Below are positions 44,190-55,982 of a stretch of 64,000 nucleotides of DNA, piece by piece. The stretch spans positions 18,664,881-18,728,880 of the forward strand of contig OY776122.1 of assembly GCA_963675135.1 (NCBI GenBank). The letters run 5' to 3'. The DNA comes from Galeopsis tetrahit. Its lineage: Eukaryota; Streptophyta; Magnoliopsida; Lamiales; Lamiaceae. Made by a program: the position numbers and the translations under genes. Under the pieces are notes generated by a model. The model did not search any database. It saw only the letters and a program-made list of their open reading frames with translations, and was not told where the DNA came from. Positions within the stretch are counted from its first letter, which is position 1. Every line of letters begins with the position of its first letter.

Positions 44190-45289
44190 TGAGTGTGGAA
44201 CGTCGTCTTCAGGTCAAGGTTCTCCTTTTCCACCAAATCCGTCTCCACTGGGCATCAATGACATTAACCTGGATGCGAGTTAAGTCGATGATGATTTGGG
44301 CCCAAAGAGTCGTGCTTATGCTGCTAGGTACATCGGTCTAGAAAATGAGACTCTTGCAACGAGTTGGATTTCTATTAGTGAAGATGCATTTGTCGGTAGG
44401 GGTGGTTCAGTACGGTATACCGACCATATCGTTATCATACCGAAATTTTCGATATTGAAAAAAAACATACCGTTATCGTACCGAAATTTCGTAATTTCGG
44501 TATACCGAATTTTCAGTACAGTATATCGGTATACCGCACCATATCGGTATAACGATTCATATCGAAAATATTGAAACATCATTTCATATCGAAATACCGG
44601 TATACCAATTCATACCAAAAATATTGAAGCATTGTTTTGTACCGAAATTGATTATTTAAGGTTTATTTTATTTAAGTTTTAATAATTAAAGTTATTTTAA
44701 TTTAAAAATAATATAAATTTATTATTTTATTAAGGTTTCGGTATTTCAGTATATCGATATACCATTTCATACCGAATACCGAAAAAAATTCGGTATACCG
44801 AAATACCACGGTATGATCATTTTCCATACCATTACCGTACGGAAAATTTCGATATTTTTTCGGTACGAAAAGCTCGGTATACCAAAATTTCGGTATATTT
44901 ACCCACCTCTAATTGTCGGCAATGGTAAAAAATTGGAGGCCATGTGAAAAAGGATTGTTGAAGATTACAACAAGAATAGATCTGCGAATACCCCACTGAG
45001 ACATTGAAAACTTTTAAAAGCACACTTTTATGCGGTGCAAAGGTTTGTGAGTGCCTTTAACGGATTGTAATATCAGATGGAGAAGGATTGGAGAAGTGGA
45101 CAAAGCGATACTGATATACTCGTGCATGCCATGAAAGAGTGGGCACTAACCCACAATAATAATGTGTTTTGCTCACTTAGGTATGTGGAAGAGTGCATAC
45201 GTCCGATCGGTCAGAAAGCAGCAAAGAGAAAGGCTAAGGTGAAAGTCTTTGATCATTCGAAGGATAACACGCTTGAGGAGTTGAAATAG
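44190..45289 (+). pseudogene. Harbinger ORF1, Myb-like/NAM-associated DNA-binding protein, interrupted by hAT insertion
   Basis: Before the insertion the frame encodes CGTSSSGQGSPFPPNPSP and RAYAARYIGLENETLATSWI, then SISEDAFVG. After it comes IVGNGKKLEAM, RIVEDYNKNRSANTPLRH, KLLKAHFYAVQRFVSAFNGL and MEKDWRSGQSDTDILVHAM. This is the trihelix/Myb-like ORF1 that assists Harbinger transposase. Several stops occur, some at Trp positions (TGG to TGA type). The nested element splits the conserved SISEDAFVG block exactly at its target duplication. Confidence 0.8.
44397..44911. mobile_element. small hAT-type element nested in the Harbinger ORF
   Basis: The ends are TAGGGGTGGTTCAGTACGGTA and, on the other side, ACCCACCTCTA; the minus-strand reading TAGAGGTGGGTAAATATACC pairs with the left end. 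Flanks are tttgtcgg (44389-44396) and attgtcgg (44912-44919), an 8-bp duplication with one change. The body of 515 bp is dense in GGTATACC/CGGTAT motifs and noncoding. Confidence 0.85.
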
Positions 45290-45804
45290 ACCATCGAAAA
45301 ATATATATGCAGGAATATAAAACAATAGCTCATGCGAAGTTGAAGTTGAAGGAGCAACAAAGACGCAACTTTAAATGGGAGTACGACGTCATCATGAAAG
45401 ATACCACAAGAATGACACTAAATCAACTAGCAATGCATCTAAAGTTGGATGTCGATCTAGAGAAGAAATAGGAAGTCGAATTAAACTATTTGATCATCGT
45501 TTATTCTCTTATTGTTTGTTACTTATATCTTTTATTTGAGATTTCGTTATATTGTTTGAATTTGCGTTGTAGTATTTGAATTTTCGTTGTATTGTTTGAA
45601 TTTTCATTGTAGTATTTAAAATTTCGTTGCATTGTTTGAAACTATATTTTTTTTAACTAGCCGTTAAAAACTAATCATTAGAAAATAGCCGTTGTAGACA
45701 TCATTATATATATTTGCCCAAATATTTGATTTCTTTCTACAATTCTCAAAGCAATCTTCTTCTAACACAATTAATTCTTCATAGTTAAGATCTCCCAAAA
45801 TACA

Positions 45805-47100
45805 ATGTCTTTAGATTCCAACCACAATGTCAACAATAATTCCAGTAGTGATGAAGATTTGTGGAATAATGATTCAGATGATCGAATATTTTTTGAAATT
45901 TTACAACAAATGCTTCTTCAACACATAGAGAGCTCTTCTACTGCTCCACAACAAAGAAAAAAAAAAGATATGTAGAGTGTGATCGTGAAGGAGGTCATAG
46001 TCGTTTTGTGGATGACTATTTCTCCAAGAATCCAACATACCCAAGTGATGTTTTTTGCCGTTGTTTATGGATGAGAAGAGACTTATTCACACGTATAGTC
46101 GATACCTTATCTTGTGATGACTATTTTATGTGGAGAGTTGATGCAACGGGAATGTACGGTTTTTCACCACTTTAGAAATGCATAGTTGTCATTTGTCAAT
46201 TGGTGTACAGAGGACCCGGAGACCAATTCGATGAGTATCTACGTATTGCTGAAACAATCGACTGCTTGTTTAATTTATGTAGTTGTATAATCAGTATTTT
46301 CGGAGAAAAATACTTGAGAAGGCCAACTACCGTTGATTGCGAATGTTTGCTCCGTATGCATGAGCAAAGACACAGATTCCTCTAAATGTTGGGTAGTCTT
46401 GATTGTATGCATTGGTAATGGAAGAATTGTCCAGTCGCTTAGAAATAATAGTTTACTCGAGGTGATCATGTAACACTAGCAATAATGCTTGAAGTGGTAC
46501 CATATGTTGACTTATGGATATGGCATGTTTTTTTTTGGCGTCACAGGGTCCAATGATGATATCAATGTACTTAATCAAAACCTTCTCTTTAGAGATGTTT
46601 TAAGAGGGTATGGCCCAGATATTAACTTCACGGTGAATGGTACACAATATACTAGAGGATACTATCTTACCGATGGAATCTATCCGGAATGGTCTACTTT
46701 CGTCAAAAGTTTTCAGTGCCCTCATGATCCTAAGAAAACATTGTTTAAGCAAATGCAAGAGGCTGCTAGAAAGGATGTCGAGCAGGAATTTGGGATATTA
46801 CAAGCTCGTTGGGCGATAATTAGAGGACCATGACGATTTTGGTACCATAGTAACTTGAAGGATATCATGTATACACGCATTATTTTGCATAACATGATAA
46901 TTGAGGATGAAGGAGAAACAACATTCAATTGGTCAGAGGAACCTAACGTCAACAATAATACAATTTTAGAAATATTTCATGGTCCTGTCGCCGTATTTAC
47001 TGAGTACAGTAAAAGACGTGTTGAACTCTATGATAAACAAATGCATCAACAACTTCGATCGGACTTGATTGAGCACGTTTCAGCATGTTATCAAAATTAG
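45805..47100 (+). pseudogene. PIF/Harbinger DDE transposase
   Basis: The frame opens at MSLDSNHNVNNNSSSDEDLW. It shifts in the A-run near 45955-45967 and continues as FVDDYFSKNPTYPSDVFCRC, LFTRIVDTL and DQFDEYLRIAETIDCL. LGSLDCMHW (first catalytic Asp region), TGSNDDINVLNQNLLFRDVL, YYLTDGIYPEWSTFVKSF (second Asp) and DVEQEFGILQARWAII (Glu) follow. It ends at TAG 47098-47100. At least four in-frame stops are present (for example 46173-46175 and 46383-46385), so it is inactive. In active relatives this enzyme works with ORF1. Confidence 0.85.
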
Positions 47101-47545
47101 TAGAAGTGTGATTTAATTATTTATTTTTATTTCATGTATTGTTGTGATTTATTTTAACATTGTCCTCGTTCTCATTTATCGCAATAAAATTTTTATTTTT
47201 ATTTATCAAAACTTTGTGAAAAAAGTTATCATTAGTTAATGTTCTAAATAATTAAAAAAATGTCGATTGACATGAATTAGTCAATTAATAATTTATTTTA
47301 ATATAAATTCAAAAATATTTATTTTATTTATTAATTAAGATTAATATATTAAAATAAATAAAGTAAGTAAGAAATTATTGAATGAATTAGATGATGTGGA
47401 TAGTGGGTCCCTAAAATAGTAACAATTGTACCTAGTGATTGGGAAGTAGAGGTAACAATTGATATGTAAAAATTACTTTTAATGTAACAGTTGAGGTGGC
47501 ACAAAATTGTACTCGGGATGGGGTATATGAATGGAGATGCTCTGA

Positions 47546-47645
47546 GAGAAAGGGAAAGTTTGCAGCCACCTCCAACCTCACACTCAATTGTCCAAGAAGG
47601 GAAGTTTGCAACCACCTTCAACTTTACACTCAATTGTCTAAGAAA
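47546..47645 (+). repeat. imperfect tandem repeat of about 60 bp
   Basis: The block GGGAAAGTTTGCAGCCACCT plus CCAAC...ACACTCAATTGTC is repeated once with small changes (47552-47593 and 47598-47640). It sits directly outside the Harbinger right end. Confidence 0.75.
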
Positions 47646-47696
47646 ATGAAAAGGGTGTGAGGTTAATTGCTACTCATATTTATAATAATTACTAGC

Positions 47697-49341
47697 TGTT
47701 GGGAAATAAAATGATTTTGATTAAGATACCAAAACCCCTGATTGATGATGATCAGGATAGTTGAGATACAGTCTTGAAATGTATCAGTCTAGTTGTCTCA
47801 GGATAGTGAAGACAGTAAAAATGCCTAAGTCTAAATCTCATAAATGTTGTGAGGTTTATAGTTCAGGGTAGTTGTCCAAAGCTGAAATGTTAGGCAGTTT
47901 GTTAAGTGGTAAACCTTTAGGACAAGTCTGCTGAAGGATTCATCATTGATAATCCTGCTAAAGAGGACAACCTTGCTGAGTGATCAATGGCATGAAGTAA
48001 AGCTGCATTAAAATGATAAGAGCTACATCAGATCAGCTGGTAAATGATTGAAGATCACAACATAAAATGCTGCCTATTCAGAAGACATATTTAATGAAGC
48101 ATTCATTACTATCAAGCCTGAACTTAGCATTGAAGACTTGGAAGCATTAAAGACTGAAACATTGAATGAATGTTGGAACATTCTAGTTTGCAGCAGGAAT
48201 GTTCAGGGGAGTTGTCCCATCTGACCGTTGGTTGAGTGTAGAGTCTGCCACAAATCAACCTTGGGAAATGTGCATATTTGGAAACTGACACAAGTCATCT
48301 CAGCCGCATTTTTCAGAAGTCAACACATTCATTCAAACAACCATTGAAGAAGCTTTTACACAGTGGATAATAGGATGTCAAGCTTCATAACCGTTTCAAT
48401 GGTGCTGCAAATAGACAAGTTTGAAATGCTATCTCTCCAACGGATAGTTGATCAAATTTGCCTATAAATTCAGAAGTGATCAAAGGATTCAAGCATCCAA
48501 CTACTTGCTATAAAACTATTATCAAGCATTCAAAGGAAACAAAAGTTGTTCTTAAGAATCTCAAGTTTCCTGATCACTTCAAATAGCTAAGCCTTTCTTG
48601 TAATATCCCAAGCTTAGCATTGAGATATCCTAAGCCTTTACACTGTTCTTATTGTAAAGGATATCTCTCCTAGTTGGAACCAAACCTCAAACCCTTACCT
48701 CATTCAGTGAAGGAGTGTTTGTTGTAGAAGTGAGGAGTTAAGGACTGTTATTGAGAAAAACAGTCTTAACTCAGAGAGATTGAGCACTAGGACTCAGATT
48801 ATCCTAGGGATCAAAGCACTAAGAGAGTGTTGTTGATCAGTGCACCTTGGCACTATAAAACAAGCTAATTCCATTGTTAAGGAATTATCCTGTTCAATCA
48901 GGGAAAGTGGATGTAGGAGTATTGAGACTCTGAACCACTATAAACTATGTGCCATTTACTTACTGCTTTCATTCTATTGTTTGCATTGTTTTTCTCTCAA
49001 TCATTCATTTCTAAAGGATACAATTCAGTAACATTAGAAAAATTGTTTTGGACAAAGTCCCTGATTCATTGTTTATTTTCAGAAATTAACTTGGAGTATT
49101 TTCTCAAAGAAAAGGCCAACCACATTCCGTACTTAGAAAATCTCTTAGATATCTATTCAACTGATTACTGTCTAGTTTTCAGTAGGACAATTATCTTTGG
49201 AAAATCACTCAGGAAAGCTGTCAAGACAACCTTCCTGATCATACCAGCTACAGCTTTTAAAGAACAAAAAGAAGAATTTGCATACACAAGTGTATTCCCC
49301 CCCCCCCATACACTTGTGTCATACTCCATCAAGGACCAACA
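47697..49341 (+). repeat. 5' LTR of 15-kb copia element
   Basis: The LTR is 1645 bp, TG...CA. A TATA-like TATAAATTCAG lies at 48463-48473 and suits a transcription start there. Near the end is a perfect 11-bp inverted repeat (49284-49294 and 49309-49319) around a run of eleven Cs. GGACAAG/GTTGTC plus CTGA motifs recur throughout. Confidence 0.95.
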
Positions 49342-49360
49342 AGTGGTATCAGAGTAGGGG
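49342..49360 (+). promoter_or_regulatory. primer-binding site
   Basis: AGTGGTATCAGAGTAGGGG directly follows the LTR end. TGGTATCAGAG is the initiator tRNA-Met complement used by most plant copia elements. Confidence 0.93.
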
Positions 49361-49479
49361 TTCAAAGACCACTGCCTCTGAAAATCCAACTGATTTTCAA
49401 ATCACATCATTTCTGTGGTCACTAAACTGATCCAATTTCTAAAAAATCTATTTGTGGTATCTAACCTATTTCTATAGAA

Positions 49480-51954
49480 ATGGTTAACAATGCAGTTCCA
49501 GGAGATGCTGTCAATACCATCAACAACATGGGTCCAAATCAAGTGAATCATATTTCACATCACAAATTGCCAATGTTCTCAATTGAGAACTATGATTTCT
49601 GGATGATCAGGATGAGAGCACATCTTGCCTGCCAGCATGATGAAATGCTCAAAGTCATCACCAGAGGACCATTCACCTTCACCAAGCTGAATCCCAAGGT
49701 CACTGATGCTCAGAAAGCAGACCCAAGGGAGCTATTGCCAAAAGATGAGGATGAACTGACAGCAAAAGAGAGAAAGAGGCACAATCTGAACTACATTGCC
49801 ATGAACACCCTGTACCAGACTATTCCAGATGCAGTGATGGGAAGAGTGTATCATTGCACCACAGCAAAGGAGATTTGGGATACTCTAGCACTTATGTGTG
49901 AAGGTACCCAAAAGATCAAAGAAAACAAACTTCAAGTGGCCATCCAAAAGTATGAGCAATTCATTATGGAGCCCAATGAAACCATTGATCATCTTGATGG
50001 CAGATTCACTGACATCATGAATGAAATGAATTCTTTGGGCAAGTTCTATGCCAAAAGAGAAGTTGCACTGAAAATTCTAAGAAGTCTCACATCCAAATGG
50101 GACATATATCCAGTCATGATGCAGAACACCAGCAATCTTGACAACATGCCTATGCAGCAGGTGTTCTCTGAACTCAAAGCATATGAGTTTGATCTAAACA
50201 GGAAGAAAGTACATGAAGAGCCATCCTCCTCAAGCAAAGGTGTTGCATTCAAGGCTGCTGAGTCAGAAAAGAAGAATGCACAGAAAACATCTCAAACTGT
50301 CTCCAAGACTGAGATGAAGGAGAAGTTGGCACTCATGGCAAGGAGATTTGAAAAGCTCAACTCCAGATTTGGTAGATACAAAAAGCTCTACCAAGACAAC
50401 AGGACCAGGAGAATATACAGTTCTCCTGACAACAAATCAGAGGACAAACTCTCTGATGAAAAGAAGGCTGATAAGTATGCTGACAAAAAGAAGTACAGCA
50501 AAGGTGAACCTTCATCATCTAGGAGGAAGGAGTCCTCAAGCAAGAAAAATGATGATGAAGATGTGTGTTACAACTGCTAGAAAAAGGGTCACTTTCAGTA
50601 TGATTGTCCTGACCTCAGTTCAAAAGAAAGGAAAGAGAGGCAGAACAAAAGAGACAAAAGGCTGAACAACAGGAAGGCTATGATAGCAGGAGAATCAGCA
50701 AGTGAAGAAAGTGTGTACTCATCTGATGATGGGTTGTTCTCCAACAGTGACAGTGAAGAAGACTGTCAAATGGCCTTTGAAAATGAAGAGGTATGTTCAT
50801 CCTCCAACTCTTCTGATGACACACATGAATCTAGTGAAATCCACTTTAATTTTGGAAAGTTATTGGAAGATTTCACCAGAATGCAAGAAGTATGCAATAT
50901 GGCATTGAGAGAAAATGAACAGTTGAGATCTAAAGTCAAAATCACCAACCTTCCTGAATCAGAGGTTGACATTAGATCAACTGAGTTGTATCAACAGATT
51001 GTGAGAGAACACAGTGAATTGTCTCTCAAAGTCTCTGAACAACAAAAGTTGATTGATGAACAAAATCTGGTTTTGAAGAAAAAGGACTTTGACCTTAGGA
51101 CTCTTCAGGCTAAATTTGAAAATCTCTCTAATGAATTTGATACTCTTAAATTAAGTGAGGGGAGCCTGAAACTGAAAATGTCTGTCTTGAACAAATCTGT
51201 TAAGGCAATAGAGGAAATTCAAGGGTTTCAAAGACCAATGGCTCAAAGAAGTGGATTAGGCTATAATCCATTTGAACCCTCACCTGGTCTTAGCATTGCT
51301 TCAACAAGCAATACTAAGATGATCTTTGTAAGGTCAGTGGCTCAGCAAAAAGAAAATGAAATGGAAGTGAATCAGCCACTGATCAAGGGTAAGGGTAAAG
51401 AAACTCATATACCTACTCAAGTAAACAATGCTTCTAAACCCAAACCTAAGGAAAAGGTTAAGAACATTGTATACAAGAGGAATGAGGTTCAAAAGGGGAG
51501 AACCAATGGAAGGCCAACCCAACTGAACACTCATCAGTGGAGTGGTCCAAAACCTGTTCAGAAAAGGCCAACTCAAATGAGGCAACCTCAACTGGGCAGA
51601 TTAAGGCCCAACCTCACTGACAGGTATAACAGCTTCAGGAAGCCTGGACCTTTCATGCCAAAAGGAAAAGGCCATCCAAGCTCCTACCCACAAAGATCTT
51701 ACCAAGCTGCACCTAAGTCTAGTAACTTCAGGAGACATGTCCCAAAGAAACTCACCAACACTCCTGAACCTTACAAGGCTAACACCCATGCACAGAAACC
51801 ACCTAAGGCATTTCAGGGTAGGACTGTGTATGTAGATGTGAATGGGAACCAAGTCAGCCACTTTGAATCAATCAGAGTAATTAGGCAGATTTGGGTTTCA
51901 AAAGGTACAGCTAACCCCCTAGGACCCAACATTCAAAGGGTACCTAAAGTCTGA
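49480..51954 (+). pseudogene. gag: copia gag, one premature stop
   Basis: It begins MVNNAVPGDAVNTINN. The UBN2-type gag core includes NYDFWMIRMRAHLA, IPDAVMGRVYHCTTAKEIWD and RFTDIMNEMNSLGKF. The zinc knuckle starts CYNC, but the next codon is TAG (50578-50580) where the sister element at 34 kb has a Lys codon; the rest (KKGHFQYDC) follows in frame. The C-terminal half (50680-51954) has a coiled coil and a long basic Pro/Gln-rich tail. The frame ends at TGA 51952-51954, and pol follows in another frame, so a small indel or programmed shift separates gag and pol. Confidence 0.88.
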
Positions 51955-51956
51955 CT

Positions 51957-54900
51957 TTGCAGGACTGCAAGGACCACAAAAAGAGGAGAAGCATCAACAA
52001 GAAAACACCATGGTACTTGGATAGTGGATGTTCAAGACACATGACTGGAAACAAGGAGCTTCTCTCAGAATTCATTGAAAAATATGGTCCTTCAGTAACC
52101 TTTGGAGATAGCTCTCAAGGAATTACAAGAGGTTATGGTACATTAAATATTGGTAGTGTAAAAATTACTGATGTTTCATATGTTCTAGGCCTAAAATATA
52201 ACTTGCTATCTATAAGTCGGATTTGTGATAAAGGATACGGTGTTGAATTTGCACCTAATGAATGCATTATTAAAGACAAATCAACACAGCATGTGCTACT
52301 AACAGGGGTGAGAAAGGGAAATGTCTATTTTGCAGATTGGAGCAAAACCCCTAAAGCAGTCTGTCTTGTTGCCAAAAGCACAAATGAACAGAGCTAGCTG
52401 TGGCACAAGAGACTGAATCACCTGAACTTCAAAACCATCAACAAACTTGCAAGAAACTCTCTAGTTAAAGGACTGCCTAACCAAGTGTTCTCTAAAGAAC
52501 ATGTATGTCAGCCATGTCAGGAAGGAAAGCAAATCAAAGCTTCATTCAAAGGAAAGCCTGTCATTTCAACTGAGAGAGTTCTTCAGCTATTGCATATGGA
52601 TTTATTTGGTCCAATTATCCCAGTAAGTATTAATGGGAGAAAATATGCTCTAGTTGTTGTTGATGATTTTTCCAGGTACACTTGGGTGGTTTTTCTCCTG
52701 AACAAAAAGGAAACCCAAGTCAAGCTACCTGAATTGATGATGAGATTGAGCAATGAAAAGGGCCTAAGTATTGTCAAGATCAGATCAGACAAAGGCACAT
52801 AATTCATAAACTCATACATCAATGAGTACTGCAGCAAGAATGGCATCACACATGAGACTTCAGCAGCAAGAACACCTCAACAAAATGGGGTTGCTGAAAG
52901 AAGGAACAGAACCTTGAAAGAAGCAGCAAGAACACTAATTGCTGAAACCAAATTGCCTAAAAGGTTCTGGGCTGAAGCCATCAACACTGCATCCCACACT
53001 CAAAACAGGTCCTTAATCACTAAAGGACAAGGTAAAACTCCATATGAAATATGGAAAGGTAGATTGCCCACTGTTGCCTATTTTCATATATTTGGTTGCA
53101 AGTGTTTCATTCACAATAATGGGAAAGAACAATTGAAAGCTTTTGACAGCAAAGCTGATGAGGGAATATTTGTTGGATATTCACAAGTCAGCAAAGCTTA
53201 TAGAGTCTACAATTGTAAAACCCTTGTTGTGGAATAAACACCTCATGTTGTGTTTGATGAATCTATTAATGGGTTCAGGGATAGAAACCTGAATATTGAT
53301 GAGATAACACAAAGAACAACCAGATTGAGGCTTCAAAGCAAGGAAACAGTGTTTATAGATGTTGCCCAGCCTGAACTCCATGAAAATCAGAAACTGGACA
53401 ACCCACCTGATGGCAATCAACCTGAGGACAACCAACCTGAAGGAGAAATTGAACTGACTGACTCCATCCCCGTTCAAAATCAGGTAACAACTACCAATGA
53501 AGAAGCAGGAAATGCTGAGGTAGTAAATGGATCCAATATTCAAGGGGGAACCAATGAAAATGTCAACTTATCTGACAATGAGGACAATACCCCTGAATAT
53601 GATCCTGAACTTGATCCTTCAATAAACTTTCCTGAATTTAATGAATCTAGTGATCCAACCTCAGAAGAGGACAATCCTTCTGAAGGGATCAGGTCTAGAA
53701 GGACCTGGTTGCAAGACCACCCAACTAGCCTGATACTTGGTAATCCAAGTGATGGGATCAAGACTAGAAGATTTCATGGAGAAAGTGCTTTGTTTTGTTG
53801 TTTTCTTTCAGAACAGGAACCAAAGAACATTGAGGAAGCACTACAAGACACCAACTGGATTATTGCCATGCAAGAAGAGCTGAACTAGTTCACCAGGAAT
53901 GAAGTGTGGGAACTAGTTGAAAGGCCAACTCATCAGGATGTCATTGGAACCAAATGGGTGTACAAGAATAAGAAGAATGAAAATGACATCATTGTGAGAA
54001 ACAAAGCAAGACTGGTGGCCAAAGGATACTGTCAATCTGAAGGGATTGATTATGATGAAACATTTGCACCAGTGGCCAGACTTGAGGCAATCAGACTCTT
54101 CTTAGCATATGCAGCTCACATGAGGTTCAAGGTGTATCAGGTGGATGTGAAGAGTGCATTTATCAATGGGGTACTGAAAGAAGAAGTGTATGTTTAACAG
54201 CCCCCAGGCTTTGAGGAAGGAGATAAGGTGTATAGATTGAAGAAAGCCCTCTATGGCTTAAAGCAAGCTCCAAGAGCTTGGTATGACACCTTATCACAGT
54301 TTCTTCTAGATTATGGTTTTGTCAAAGGCACTGTTGACAGAACCTTGTTCAGAATCTGTGAAGGAGATGATATTTTGTTAGTCCAAATCTATGTGGATGA
54401 CATTATATTTGGATCTCCAAATGAGAAAATGTGTGAGAAATTCTCCAAACTCATGCAAAGAAAATTTGAGATGTCCATGATGGGATTGATGAATTTCTTT
54501 CTAGGACTTCAAGTCTCTCAATCAAAGAATGGAATATTCATCAATCAGGCTAAGTATACAAGGGACATGATCAAGATATTTGGATGTGCTTCAAGCAAAC
54601 CTGTTAGAATTCCCATGAATACTAACTGGAAGATGGACCCTGATGAAAGTGGAATATCTACCAACTCCACTGAATATAGAGGCATCATTGGATCCCTACT
54701 CTATCTCACTGCAAGCAGGCCTGACATCACATTTGCAGTTGGAGTATGTGCCAGATTTCAAGCAAATCCAAAGAAGAGTCATCTTGAAGCTGCCAAGAGG
54801 ATTCTAAGATATCTCAAGGGAACTGAGAGTCTTGGATTATGGTATCCAGCTGATGACAACATTGAGCTCACTGGATATTCAGATGCAGACTATTGAGGAT

Positions 54901-55316
54901 GTAGAATTGACAGAAAATCCACCTCTGGAACATGTCAATTCTTGGGCAGCAAGCTGATCTCATGGTTCTCAACTGAAGCAGAATATGTAGCAGCTGGGAG
55001 TTGCTGTGCACAGATACTCTGGCTCAGACAGCAACTCAGAGACTACAAAGTCATCACAAATGAAGTTCCCATATTCTGTGATAACAATAGTGCAATTGCT
55101 ATTTCACAGAATCCAGTGCTCCACACCAGATGCAAACATGTTGATATCAAACATCATTTCATTAGGGATCATGTGGAGAAGAAAGATATCAAGTTTGTCA
55201 AAATTCACACTGATAAACAAAAAGCTGATATTTTGACAAAGCCCTTAGCTGAAGCAAGGTTCTTGGAACTCTCAGCTGAATTGGGCTTACTTGATCCAGG
55301 CAAGGTGGAGAAATGA
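51957..55316 (+). pseudogene. pol: copia pol, six premature stops and a 30-bp deletion
   Basis: A single frame runs from the protease (TPWYLDSGCSRHMTGN) through integrase (LLHMDLFGP, KIRSDKGT, QQNGVAERRNRTL), the acidic linker, RT (FAPVARLEAIRLFLAY, LYGLKQAPRAWYDTL, YVDDIIFGS) and RNase H (GLWYPADDNIELTGYSDADY). It ends with LGLLDPGKVEK. In-frame stops lie at 52395, 52800, 53235, 53886, 54195 and 54894. By comparison with the sister copies, four of these replace Glu or Gly codons by G-to-T change. An in-frame loss of ten codons in RNase H (after LISWFS, near 54969) removes the segment before TEAEY. No frameshift is seen in pol. Confidence 0.9.
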
Positions 55317-55982
55317 AGAAGGATGCTCAAATGAAGGGGGAAGTTCATAAAAATGAACTTCAGCAAAGTTGACCAACCTCACTGAAGTTTTCTGGCTTTA
55401 AGAAAAACTCAGTAGAGTTGTCCATATCACCTTCAGCAAGGTTGATCAGGGTGATTGACCATGTGGGACCCAGTCAGCATAATTGGGACCCACTCAGGAA
55501 TATTGGTCAGCATTTTTGACCAAAATAGTAGTCAAAACATATCTCAGGATGACTGTCCAAGGTAATAGGGTGATGATTGCTATTTTTAGATTGATTGGAC
55601 ATTTAAAATAATTCTTGGGCTAAGAGTAAGTCATTTTAGGATGGTGTGTGATATTAAGGTTTTTGCCCCCAAAATGGCAAATCAGCATTTAATGCAAAAA
55701 TCTCCTTTAAGATTGCATTAATTATTGTGCCATCATCAAAGCCATTTATTAACCTTAAACCTTCATCTAACCGTTTCACAGCCCACAACCCCACTTTATC
55801 CATTTATTTTATGATTTGTCCACCCTCAATTCCTTTTGTCCAACGGTTAACAAAAACCCTGCATATAAAAACCTTCAGTTTTTGCCCTCATTCCCTACGC
55901 ACAAAATTTCTAACCCTTAAGCTTTTTGAAAAACCTCTCAAAACCTGCAATTTCCTCTATTCTCCAAACTCAAAAATTATCC
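55317..55982 (+). promoter_or_regulatory. pol-third ORF spacer with promoter-like TATA region
   Basis: This is noncoding sequence. It first holds clustered GTTGTCC/GTTGATC plus CAG motifs (55370-55560). Then a TATA box GCATATAAAAACC (55861-55873) lies 113 bases upstream of the third-ORF ATG. The leader between is pyrimidine-rich, lacks ATG and ends ATCCATGG, a good plant start context. It looks like an internal Pol II promoter for the third ORF; this is inferred. Confidence 0.5.

Larger units (their letters stand above)
43875..47542 (+). mobile_element. PIF/Harbinger DNA transposon, decayed
   Basis: The left end is GAGCATCTCCAATGGGAGG and the right end ATGGAGATGCTC, giving complementary termini. 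Both ends are flanked by tga (43872-43874 and 47543-47545), a 3-bp duplication as expected for the superfamily. The element holds a Myb/NAM-associated ORF and a DDE transposase, both with several stops. A hAT element is nested at 44397-44911. Confidence 0.88.

Noticed and set aside
51940..51965. Programmed gag-pol frameshift or splice acceptor at CTGACTTTGCAG
   Set aside because: The site looks like a branch point plus acceptor but they are too close, and no slippery heptamer is evident; with so many other lesions a random indel is simpler.
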